Of a stretch of 64,000 nt of DNA, positions 1-7,137 are shown piece by piece. Position 1 is the stretch's first letter; each line of letters starts with the position of its first letter. The DNA lies in the NCBI GenBank assembly GCA_045536965.1, contig JAZSON010000012.1, positions 186,001 through 250,000 on the forward strand. The letters are read 5' to 3'. Under the pieces are notes generated by a model that was not told the origin of the DNA, did no database searches, and saw only the letters and a list, made by a program, of their open reading frames with translations. The stretch is from UBA5448 sp045536965 (GTDB taxonomy: Bacteria > Bacillota > Clostridia > Oscillospirales > SIG627). Made by a program: the position numbers and the translations under genes.

Positions 1-2
1 CC

Positions 3-719
3 TCGGTCGGTGTTTCCTCCCGTCCCCGCAATGTGGACGGGTCTTACATGCCTTGCTTTTTAGCAGGTGTCAACGCCGCCACCGCCCTATCGGTGGGAAG
101 CGGTGCAAGACTGTATTCTTTTTCACACCAAGAAGGTCATATCGCCGCCGCTGTATATGGTTGCCCCGATTTTGTGCAGGAAACACCAAAGTTTTATGTT
201 TTTCACATGTCAGGCGGTACCTGCGAGCTGCTTTTGGCAAAAAAAAGCGGTATCGGTTATCACTGCGACATCGTGGCCGCCACCAAGGATATTACCTGCG
301 GTCAGTTGGTGGATCGGGTTGGCGTGTCTCTCGGGCTCTCTTTTCCGTGCGGAAAAGCGCTGGAAGAGTTAGCAAAACCCCTCCCCTTTGGAAAAATGCC
401 GAAAATTGCGGGAGAAGGCGGTTTTGTTCACCTTTCCGGCTTTGAAAACAAGGCCGAGGATATGCGAAAACAAAATAAATCCCCCGCAGAAATTGCCGCT
501 TTTGTCTACGATGTCATTCGCGCAACCACCCAAACCATGATAACGCAAAGCGGCGCCGCCGATACAAAGCTTCCCATCTTATATGCAGGCGGTGTCATGA
601 GCAGTGGGCGGCTGAAAGAAGTCTTGTCGGGATATTTTACTGAGCCAGCCTTGGCCACTGACAATGCTTGCGGCATCGCACTTTTGGCAAAAACAGCGCG
701 AGAGGGGGAAGCCTTATGA
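3..719 (+). CDS. TsaD/Kae1-like paralogue (glycoprotease-family), N-terminus missing
   Basis: The frame is open to the left edge, so the N-terminus lies outside the window; 238 codons remain. Seen: an HQEGH motif (the HxEGH metal site of the Kae1/TsaD ASKHA fold), SGGTCELL where true TsaD has SGGHT, a D-x-TCGQLVDRVG-x-x-LGL block matching the conserved D-x-x-G-x-x-x-D region, a YAGGVMSS glycine loop, and a late DNACG aspartate. TsaD makes the t6A37 modification of tRNA with TsaB/TsaE. Many Clostridia also carry a diverged paralogue beside xseA, and the altered SGGHT loop plus this neighbour fit the paralogue better than the housekeeping enzyme. Its stop codon overlaps the xseA start (ATGA), so the two are probably translationally coupled. 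The function of the paralogue is not known to me. Confidence 0.72.
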   Translation, partial: SVGVSSRPRNVDGSYMPCFLAGVNAATALSVGSGARLYSFSHQEGHIAAAVYGCPDFVQETPKFYVFHMSGGTCELLLAKKSGIGYHCDIVAATKDITCGQLVDRVGVSLGLSFPCGKALEELAKPLPFGKMPKIAGEGGFVHLSGFENKAEDMRKQNKSPAEIAAFVYDVIRATTQTMITQSGAADTKLPILYAGGVMSSGRLKEVLSGYFTEPALATDNACGIALLAKTAREGEAL

Positions 720-1942
720 ATGAAGACCGCATTTTACGGGTCGGAGAAGTCAATTTATATGTCAAAACCCTGCTGGACGGGGACCCCATCCTACGCGATG
801 TGTTCGTTCGCGGTGAAATATCCAATTTTACCAACCATTATAAAACCGGTCACTTTTATTTCACCTTGAAAGATGAAGAAGGGGCGCTCAAAGCAGTCAT
901 GTTCAAATATGCTGCCGCAAAGCTCCAATTTCTCCCCGAAAACGGCATGAAAGTAATAGCACACGGTCGCATTTCCTCTTTTGTGCGAGACGGCGCCTAT
1001 CAATTATACGTCGAGGACATGGAGCCTGACGGCATCGGCGCTTTGTATATTGCTTTTGAGCAACGCAAAGAGCAGTTGCAAAAAGAAGGCCTTTTTGATG
1101 AGGCATACAAAAAACCGCTTCCCGCCTTTCCGCACCGTGTCGGTATTATTACCTCCCCGACAGGCGCGGCGGTAAGAGATATTATCCATGTTGCCAATCG
1201 CCGTTGGCCGCTTGCCGAATTGGTGCTCTTTCCTGCCTTGGTGCAAGGTGAAGGCGCACCTGCACAGCTTTGCCGCGGTGTTCGTTATTTCAACGAAAGC
1301 TGTCCCGTCGACGTGATCATTCTCGGTCGTGGCGGTGGATCGCTTGAAGAACTTTGGGCATTCAATGATGAGGCTCTCGCCCGCGCCATCTTTCACTCGC
1401 GTATTCCCATTATTTCGGCCGTCGGACACGAAACGGATTTTTCCATCAGTGACTTTGTCAGTGATGTGCGCGCTCCCACTCCTTCGGCAGCAGCCGAGAT
1501 CGCTCTGCCCGACATGGCAAAGGTCAAAGATTCTCTCGCCCGCACGGGTATGCGCATGACAGCGGGTCTGCAAGGCAAACTTCAAACATTGCGGGCACGC
1601 GTGGACGGTATTGCAAAAAAGCGTTGTCTCACCGCGGCGACCGTTCCGATCGATGATCGGCGCATGGCGGTAGCCCATTTGGAAACACGGCTCGAAAACT
1701 ATATCGATCGTTTGATGGAAAAAAACCGCGCCGCTTTAGGTCTGCGCGCCGAAAATTTAAAAAATCTCAACCCGTTGGCTATCATTGCGCGGGGTTATTC
1801 GGCTGTATTTGATGCAAACGGGCAGGTCATCCGCAGTGTACGGCAAGTTAAACCCGGAGACATCGTATCATTCCGCACGGCTGACGGCAGTGTGAAAGCA
1901 GAAGTCAAGGAAACCGCCACACAAGATTTAGAGAGGAGTTAA
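716..1942 (+). CDS. xseA: Exodeoxyribonuclease VII large subunit
   Basis: Catalytic subunit of exonuclease VII, which degrades single-stranded DNA to short oligonucleotides in the cytoplasm. The 408-residue product is of normal family length. Seen: an N-terminal OB-fold nucleic-acid domain (about residues 8-105, with RGEISNF and GHFYFTLKD), then the catalytic core with GIITSPTGAAVRDI, DVIILGRGGGSLEELWAFN, a SAVGHETDFSISD segment and RAPTPSAAAE, all diagnostic of XseA, followed by a basic helical C-terminal part. The ATG at 716 was chosen because it overlaps the upstream stop and follows GAGGGGG; a longer in-frame extension lies inside the upstream gene. Directly followed by xseB, so one operon. 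Confidence 0.96.
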   Translation: MNEDRILRVGEVNLYVKTLLDGDPILRDVFVRGEISNFTNHYKTGHFYFTLKDEEGALKAVMFKYAAAKLQFLPENGMKVIAHGRISSFVRDGAYQLYVEDMEPDGIGALYIAFEQRKEQLQKEGLFDEAYKKPLPAFPHRVGIITSPTGAAVRDIIHVANRRWPLAELVLFPALVQGEGAPAQLCRGVRYFNESCPVDVIILGRGGGSLEELWAFNDEALARAIFHSRIPIISAVGHETDFSISDFVSDVRAPTPSAAAEIALPDMAKVKDSLARTGMRMTAGLQGKLQTLRARVDGIAKKRCLTAATVPIDDRRMAVAHLETRLENYIDRLMEKNRAALGLRAENLKNLNPLAIIARGYSAVFDANGQVIRSVRQVKPGDIVSFRTADGSVKAEVKETATQDLERS

Positions 1943-1945
1943 AAA

Positions 1946-2182
1946 ATGAACGAACAAAAACCTACATTTGAAGAAGCCCTCGCACGGTTGGATGAAATTG
2001 TGCGCGGTCTGGAAGAACAAAAAACGCCGCTTGATTCCTCGTTGGCACTCTTTGAAGAGGGTGTCGGTCTTGTCAAAATTTGCACGCAATTGCTTGACAA
2101 CGCCGAACAAAAGGTGAAAATATTGACCCGTGATGAAAACGGGCAGGTAACCGAAGCGCCGTTCGTTGGTGAAAAATCATAA
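1946..2182 (+). CDS. xseB: Exodeoxyribonuclease VII small subunit
   Basis: Small helical subunit that decorates XseA and is required for exonuclease VII stability. The 78-residue length and the pattern TFEEALARLDEIVRGLE...LDSSLALFEEGVGLVK are typical of the family, which forms a helical hairpin. A GAGAGGAG ribosome site lies a few bases upstream, at the end of xseA, and the genes are separated by 3 bases. In many Firmicutes xseB is followed by isoprenoid genes (ispA, dxs). Here a strong promoter for an unrelated surface lipoprotein follows instead. Confidence 0.95.
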   Translation: MNEQKPTFEEALARLDEIVRGLEEQKTPLDSSLALFEEGVGLVKICTQLLDNAEQKVKILTRDENGQVTEAPFVGEKS

Positions 2183-2199
2183 TTTCACCCAAATACCCC

Positions 2200-2228
2200 T
2201 TGCCAAAACAAAGCATATATGCTATAAT
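2200..2228 (+). promoter_or_regulatory. Sigma-A type promoter of the LRR lipoprotein gene
   Basis: TTGCCA at 2200-2205 and TATAAT at 2223-2228 are separated by 17 bases, about 90 bases before the lipoprotein start. No operator-like dyad is obvious around it. Confidence 0.75.
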
Positions 2229-2315
2229 GCAGACAGAATATCGAGTTTGTTTTTTTCTTGTAGGGAAAAACTCGGTATCCGTTCTGCCTATACTAATATT
2301 TTGGAGGACAAGTTT

Positions 2316-4433
2316 ATGAAAACCTTGAAAAGATCTCTTCACCTTCTCCTCGTCCTGGCGCTCACGCTGTCTATGGCTCTGATGAGTGTTTCCTGCGGCG
2401 GCGAAGAAGAACAGCCCAGCGATGATACAAACAAACCTGCAGATCCCACTGTCACAGGCATTGAAGCCATCATCAATGTAGCAGAACTTCCCGCCGGCTC
2501 CAAGGTCGAAAGCTACGCACACATGATCTCGGTCATGCAAGTGTATTCCGATTCGACCGCTGACAAGCCGCACAAAGAAGCCGTCACCGATTTCACCGTT
2601 GAAACCAAGGGCGTTATCACTGCCGGCGATAATAAAATCACCGTTAAGAGCGGTAGTTTTACCACCACTGTTTCTTACAAAGGCGTAGATGCCTCTGCCG
2701 CCGAACTTTTCGAGTTTGACGCAGCCACCGGTACCATCACCGGTTTCGTTCCTTTCAACAAAGTTGAACTGACCGACGAAGACGGCGATACCTACATGGG
2801 TTATCCCAGCGCCGAATATCCCACCACTCTTGTTATTCCTTCCGAAATCGGCGGTGTTAAAGTTGTCGCCATCGGCAACAAAGCGTTTTCTCCCGAAGAC
2901 GAGATCACTGAGTTTACCAAAGTGCTTCTCCCCGACACCATCACCACCATCGACAGCCTTGCTTTTGCTTATGCCAGCAAAGTTGTGAAAGATGAGGATG
3001 CTCCCGATACCGGTTTTGATCGCTTCAAAGCCGCCGGCGGTTTGGATTCCATTGCAATTCCTTCCACCGTCACCGAACTTGGCGAAAAAGCATTCATGGA
3101 ATGTGGCTCTTTGGTCAACATCGTATTGCCCGAAACCATTACCGCCATCCGCGACAGAACCTTCGACGCTTGCTATTCTTTAAAAACCTTTACGGTTCCC
3201 AAGAGCGTGAAAACTCTCGGCAACTATGCATTTAGAAAATGCTACAACCTCGTTTCCTTCACTTTGTCCGCCGGTATTGATACCATCGGCCGCGAAACCT
3301 TCCACTACTGCGAAGCTCTTGAAGAATTGGTCATCCCCGAAGGTGTTAAAACCATCGGCGAAGAAGCCTTCCTCGACTGCTCGAAGCTTATGAAGATCAC
3401 CTTCCCCTCCACGCTTGAAGTTGTTGGTAAGGATGCCTTCAACCAAACCTGTAAGTGGAGATACAACCAACCCAAAAACAGCCCTGTTTACGCCGGAAAC
3501 GTTTTGATCGGTTATAACTACGAAACCAAAGTGGTCAAAGACGAAAGAACCGGTTTGGATGTTGAAGTCGACATCATCCCCGAATCCCTTGTCATCGAAG
3601 CCAAAGAAGGCACCGTCGCCATTGGCGAATCTGCTTTCGTAGGCGCTGATCACATCACCGCCGTCACCCTGCCCTCTACCGTGAAATATATCGGTCAACG
3701 CGCTTTTGACGGTTGTTCCGGTCTCACCGCCATCGCGCTTCCCAAAGATGTCACCCTTGGTGCACTGGCTTTCCGCAACTGCTCCAAATTGGCTAACATC
3801 ACCATTCCCGATGCTCTCGGCGAAATCGGAGAAAACGCACTCCAAAACACCGCTTGGCTCTCTGCTCAGCCTGCAGGTGTTGTTTACCTCGGCAACTATG
3901 CTTACGCATTCATTTCCGGTGAAGGCAACTCTACCGCCGACATCACTCTCCGCGACGGCACGACCTCTTTCGCAGATACCCTTTTCGCAGGTCAAAAAGG
4001 CTTGAACTCCGTTGTCATCCCCGACAGCATCAAGACCATTCCTGCCGGCGCATTCGCATCCTGCACCGCTCTTGTTTCCATCACCCTTGGCAACGGCGTT
4101 GAATCCATCGGTGACAGCGCATTCGCCAACTGCTCGGCTCTCAAGACCGTCAACTTCGGTACCGGCTTGAAGACCATTGGCACCAAAGCATTCTACAACC
4201 TTCCCCAATTGCTCACCACCAAATTGCCCGAAGGTTTGACCACCATCGGCTCTGAGGCATTCGGTGCTTGCATCCGTTTGGCAGACGTCACGATCCCCGC
4301 AAGCGTTACCGCTATCGGCGACAATGCTTACTTGGATTGCGTTACTTTGCAAGTGAAAGGTGTTACCGTTACCGCAGGTTCCTTCGCAGAAACCTACATG
4401 AAGGCAAACGGTTTCAAATGCAAAAACGCTTAA
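2316..4433 (+). CDS. BspA-type leucine-rich-repeat lipoprotein
   Basis: Predicted surface lipoprotein of 705 residues. It begins with a basic, hydrophobic signal peptide ending in SVSCGG (lipobox-like, Cys about residue 27), followed by an acidic/Pro/Thr linker. An N-terminal Ig-like section (about 45-140) precedes many copies of the LRR_5 (BspA) repeat, with the recurring pattern IPxxVxxIGxxAFxxCxxL, from about residue 165 to the end. Such proteins in gut and oral anaerobes are linked to adhesion or binding of host and matrix proteins; no catalytic motif is seen. The ATG follows GGAGG (TTGGAGGACAAGTTT); an earlier in-frame start would fall inside xseB. Monocistronic: own promoter upstream and strong terminator downstream. 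Ligand unknown. Confidence 0.88.
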   Translation: MKTLKRSLHLLLVLALTLSMALMSVSCGGEEEQPSDDTNKPADPTVTGIEAIINVAELPAGSKVESYAHMISVMQVYSDSTADKPHKEAVTDFTVETKGVITAGDNKITVKSGSFTTTVSYKGVDASAAELFEFDAATGTITGFVPFNKVELTDEDGDTYMGYPSAEYPTTLVIPSEIGGVKVVAIGNKAFSPEDEITEFTKVLLPDTITTIDSLAFAYASKVVKDEDAPDTGFDRFKAAGGLDSIAIPSTVTELGEKAFMECGSLVNIVLPETITAIRDRTFDACYSLKTFTVPKSVKTLGNYAFRKCYNLVSFTLSAGIDTIGRETFHYCEALEELVIPEGVKTIGEEAFLDCSKLMKITFPSTLEVVGKDAFNQTCKWRYNQPKNSPVYAGNVLIGYNYETKVVKDERTGLDVEVDIIPESLVIEAKEGTVAIGESAFVGADHITAVTLPSTVKYIGQRAFDGCSGLTAIALPKDVTLGALAFRNCSKLANITIPDALGEIGENALQNTAWLSAQPAGVVYLGNYAYAFISGEGNSTADITLRDGTTSFADTLFAGQKGLNSVVIPDSIKTIPAGAFASCTALVSITLGNGVESIGDSAFANCSALKTVNFGTGLKTIGTKAFYNLPQLLTTKLPEGLTTIGSEAFGACIRLADVTIPASVTAIGDNAYLDCVTLQVKGVTVTAGSFAETYMKANGFKCKNA

Positions 4434-4446
4434 TTACCCATAATAT

Positions 4447-4480
4447 AAGGGCGGCATGCAATGCCGCCCTTACTTTATTT
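4447..4480 (+). terminator. Rho-independent terminator after the LRR lipoprotein gene
   Basis: Perfect 11-bp stem AAGGGCGGCAT / ATGCCGCCCTT with a 3-base loop, followed by a T-rich tract (ACTTTATTTTC). Confidence 0.85.
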
Positions 4481-4499
4481 TCAAAAAGGAGTGGGCCGC

Positions 4500-5492
4500 A
4501 TGTCACATACACAAAGCAAATCATGGCAACATGTTGTGGCGACTTTTTTGTGTGTTTTAATGTTTTTCCTGCTCATAAGTAGTAATCTATTCTATATGCT
4601 CAACTGCATTACAAGCGGGAATTTTCTTGAAAATGTTTTCAAAGCAAGTCCGCTCACCTCCATTTCTGCCACATATTTTGCCGAAGAAGACACCTTGCGA
4701 GAAGTCGGCTTGGATCAGAATGCCAGCGTGTCGGAATACATTCTCGCAGAATTTTTAAACGGTCAAAACAATACGGCCGTTGAAGTGGGCGGTGGAGACA
4801 CCACCCTCGCGCCAACGCGCAAGGTGAGCGGAGAAGAGATTCGGGACATTCTCGACCGTACAACATTGGATGATTTTATGGAAGAAAGAATCGCCGATAT
4901 GTTTACCTCGATGGCAACGGGAAAAACACCAAAAGGTATGACGGCCGACGAAGTAAACGATCTTCTGAAGGAAAATGAAGCTGTGATCATGGAATACACC
5001 GATGAACCCATTGGGGAAGGTGTTAAAAATGCTGTAAATGACTTTTTCGCAACCGACATAGGAAAAGCCCTTTCAGAACCAACTTCATTACAAACCGAAA
5101 ACAATGGCACTCTGCAACAGCTCGATGAAATCACCAGATTCCTTCAACAATTCAACACACCAATATACTGGATCCTCCTATTGAGCGCTACACTGATCTT
5201 TGCCGTCATCACGGTTCTCATACACTCTAATCGCGCAAACGGCCTTATTTACGGCGGTATTTCGACTTTGGCGGGCGGTCTGATCATATTTTCTGTCAAC
5301 TCTCTCCTTTCTTTCATACTGTCTGCATTAAGCATCGTCCCTGAGACACTACGCAGTGTTTCCGACGCCTTTATTAACGTGATGCAGCAAAGCGTTTTAC
5401 CGTGTGCCATCGGAGAAATCGTACTCTCGGTTGTTATGATTGCAGTAGCAATTATATGGAAATCGCGGCGAAAACCAACGCAAAACACATAA
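4500..5492 (+). CDS. Unrecognised membrane protein with large extracytoplasmic loop
   Basis: I do not recognise this 330-residue protein. Seen: one N-terminal transmembrane segment (about residues 10-33), then roughly 185 polar, acidic residues rich in short helices, including an ILDRTTLDDFMEERI stretch. Three further hydrophobic segments follow at about 222-245, 250-272 and 300-320, then a basic tail (KSRRKPTQNT). The architecture resembles a sensor or envelope protein with one outside domain. There are no Cys clusters, protease motifs or nucleotide-binding motifs. The ATG at 4500 sits 8 bases after AAGGAG. It lies alone between two hairpins, so it is probably transcribed by itself or by read-through from the lipoprotein gene. 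Confidence 0.7.
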   Translation: MSHTQSKSWQHVVATFLCVLMFFLLISSNLFYMLNCITSGNFLENVFKASPLTSISATYFAEEDTLREVGLDQNASVSEYILAEFLNGQNNTAVEVGGGDTTLAPTRKVSGEEIRDILDRTTLDDFMEERIADMFTSMATGKTPKGMTADEVNDLLKENEAVIMEYTDEPIGEGVKNAVNDFFATDIGKALSEPTSLQTENNGTLQQLDEITRFLQQFNTPIYWILLLSATLIFAVITVLIHSNRANGLIYGGISTLAGGLIIFSVNSLLSFILSALSIVPETLRSVSDAFINVMQQSVLPCAIGEIVLSVVMIAVAIIWKSRRKPTQNT

Positions 5493-5507
5493 CATACAGC
5501 AAAAAGC

Positions 5508-5540
5508 GGCTTCGGGGAAAACATAGTTTTTCCCGAAGCC
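5508..5540. terminator. Stem-loop after the membrane protein gene
   Basis: GGCTTCGGGGAAAA pairs with TTTTCCCGAAGCC around a short loop, with one bulged base. A T-run is present only when read on the minus strand (GCTTTTT), so the direction is ambiguous; position suggests it ends the upstream plus-strand gene. Confidence 0.6.
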
Positions 5541-5611
5541 ATATTGATTTAAAATGCGGAGACTTTTTTATTTTTTATTAAAAATATCCCATTAGAAACA
5601 TAAAAAAAGCC

Positions 5612-5640
5612 TTGACAAGCGAAATTGATTGTGCTATAAT
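5612..5640 (+). promoter_or_regulatory. Consensus promoter of tRNA-Pro
   Basis: TTGACA (5612-5617) and TATAAT (5635-5640) with a 17-base spacer and a TGC extended -10 element. This near-perfect match is expected for a stable RNA gene. Confidence 0.9.
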
Positions 5641-5651
5641 TTCTCTGTTAT

Positions 5652-5728
5652 CTGGGTGTGGCGCAGTTTGGTAGCGCGCTACCTTGGGGTGGTAGAGGCC
5701 GCTGGTTCAACTCCAGTCACTCAGACCA
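5652..5728 (+). tRNA. tRNA-Pro (anticodon GGG)
   Basis: A 77-base cloverleaf. Acceptor CTGGGTG pairs with CACTCAG (one G-U), followed by A and an encoded CCA. The D-arm is GCGC/GCGC, the anticodon stem CTACC/GGTAG with loop TTGGGGT giving anticodon GGG, and the T-arm GCTGG-TTCAACT-CCAGT. It has its own strong promoter and terminator. Confidence 0.96.
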
Positions 5729-5729
5729 A

Positions 5730-5762
5730 AATCCCGAACGCAATAGCGTTCGGGATTTTTTT
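5730..5762 (+). terminator. Rho-independent terminator of tRNA-Pro
   Basis: 12-bp stem AATCCCGAACGC / GCGTTCGGGATT with loop AATA, followed directly by five T residues. Confidence 0.92.
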
Positions 5763-5805
5763 CGTCTTAACTGAATTAAAAAACAAAAAACCAAGAACTG
5801 CTTAT

Positions 5806-5840
5806 AAAAAACGGTGTTGTCAAAAGACAACACCGTTTTT
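5806..5840 (-). terminator. Terminator at the end of the 18-gene redox array (bidirectional shape)
   Basis: 15-bp perfect stem AAAAACGGTGTTGTC / GACAACACCGTTTTT with an AAAA loop. It has A/T runs on both sides and so could stop transcription from either strand. It lies 10 bases beyond the stop of the last minus-strand gene. Confidence 0.88.
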
Positions 5841-5850
5841 CTGTATCATA

Positions 5851-7113
5851 TCAGAATAAGACTATCAAAAATTGGGAAACCAAAACAACTGCAATCAAAG
5901 CGATGGGATAGGTTGCCGCATACGCCGCCGCCACATCCTCGGTGCCTGCGGTTCCGATCAGTGTGCCGAGAGCGGGGGTGCTGGTCATACCTCCGGTCAG
6001 AGAGCCGAGGTTATTGAGAAGGCTGAGCTTGAGGACATATTTGGCAAACAAGAAACCAATCACCATGGGAAGAAGTGTCATAATGGCGCCGTAAACAAAA
6101 TACATGGGGTCAAAGTTTGCAACAAATTCCGCGCCGCCCGATACGCCTGCGCCTAAAAGGAACAGAACTAAGCCGAGTTCGCGCAAAAATTTGAGCGTGG
6201 AGGCGGTAGGCATGATGCTGATTTTGCCAACACGGGAGAAATGACCGAAAACAAGGGCAACCAAGAGACATCCACCCGTAGAAGTTAAAGAAAAGCAAGT
6301 TCCCGAAAGGCCGTCGCCTGTAAGAGGAATCTTAATAGCACCAACGATTGTTCCAAGCAGAGCCGCAAGAGAAAAGACTGCAATGCCATAGGAATCAAGT
6401 TGGAAGAGGCCTTTAACTTCCTTCTTTTCGCTGCCAACATCCACAACCGCAAGTTTTGCTCTTTCTTCTGCCATATTCGCTCCCATGATTTTGGGAATAA
6501 CCTGCACAAAGAGAACGACACCAAGCACGCCGAAGATATAGGCAATGCCATAGCCTACCGAAACAAGGCCGACATATTCCTCCGCAACCGTTGCTTTCGC
6601 AGCGGCAAAAGCAGGGGTGGAGGTAAGCGCACCCGAGAAAAGTCCTGAAATCATCGCGGTAAATCCCTCAGAGGTCTCTATGGAAGAACCATAACCAATC
6701 CCTTGTCCCATATAGATACATGCGACCGCTGATATACCACCTGCAAGGATAATAACCACACCGAGCAAGACGTAGGACTTGAAGTTTCTTTTCATATTGC
6801 CGAAAAACTTAGGTCCTGCGATAAAGCCAACAGCGGTTACAAAGAAGATAAGTCCGATTTTTTCCACAATGCTGAGCGCCTGTTCGACAAATTCAACGCC
6901 GCCCGACTCCCCTTTAATTATAAGTTGATCGGAAAGGGGCGTGTAAAGAAGCGCGCCGAAAAGCAAAGCAATAATAAAAACACCGGAACTGCCAAGAGAA
7001 ATCCCTTTAATGGAGATTCTGCCAAAAGCGTAACCAACAAAAAGGATGGCCAGTACACAGAAAATAAAAAACGAAACCCCCGTAACGGGTATGACACCGC
7101 CAAACAAAGTCAT
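5851..7113 (-). CDS. AspT/YidE-type (AAE family) membrane transporter, candidate succinate exporter
   Basis: A 420-residue integral membrane protein made of two similar hydrophobic halves. Each half carries the AAE-family pattern of glycine/threonine-rich segments (SGALTSTPAFAAA in the first half, LTGGMTSTPALGTLIG in the second). This G-x-x-T-S/N-T-P signature belongs to the aspartate:alanine exchanger and YidE/YbjL family. Usual members have about 540-560 residues because of central TrkA-C domains; those domains are absent here, leaving a short hydrophilic linker near residues 215-235. Corynebacterium SucE1, a succinate exporter, belongs to this family. As the last gene after fumarase and fumarate reductase subunits, export of succinate (or exchange with fumarate, malate or aspartate) is the natural inference; the substrate itself cannot be read from sequence. 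Confidence 0.8.
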   Translation of the reverse strand: MTLFGGVIPVTGVSFFIFCVLAILFVGYAFGRISIKGISLGSSGVFIIALLFGALLYTPLSDQLIIKGESGGVEFVEQALSIVEKIGLIFFVTAVGFIAGPKFFGNMKRNFKSYVLLGVVIILAGGISAVACIYMGQGIGYGSSIETSEGFTAMISGLFSGALTSTPAFAAAKATVAEEYVGLVSVGYGIAYIFGVLGVVLFVQVIPKIMGANMAEERAKLAVVDVGSEKKEVKGLFQLDSYGIAVFSLAALLGTIVGAIKIPLTGDGLSGTCFSLTSTGGCLLVALVFGHFSRVGKISIMPTASTLKFLRELGLVLFLLGAGVSGGAEFVANFDPMYFVYGAIMTLLPMVIGFLFAKYVLKLSLLNNLGSLTGGMTSTPALGTLIGTAGTEDVAAAYAATYPIALIAVVLVSQFLIVLF

Positions 7114-7137
7114 TGCTTCATTCTTCCTTTCAATTTC

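Noticed and set aside
3180..4352. Long open frame (390 codons) antisense to the LRR lipoprotein
   Set aside because: Shadow of a repetitive coding sequence; low complexity, no ribosome site, no known fold.
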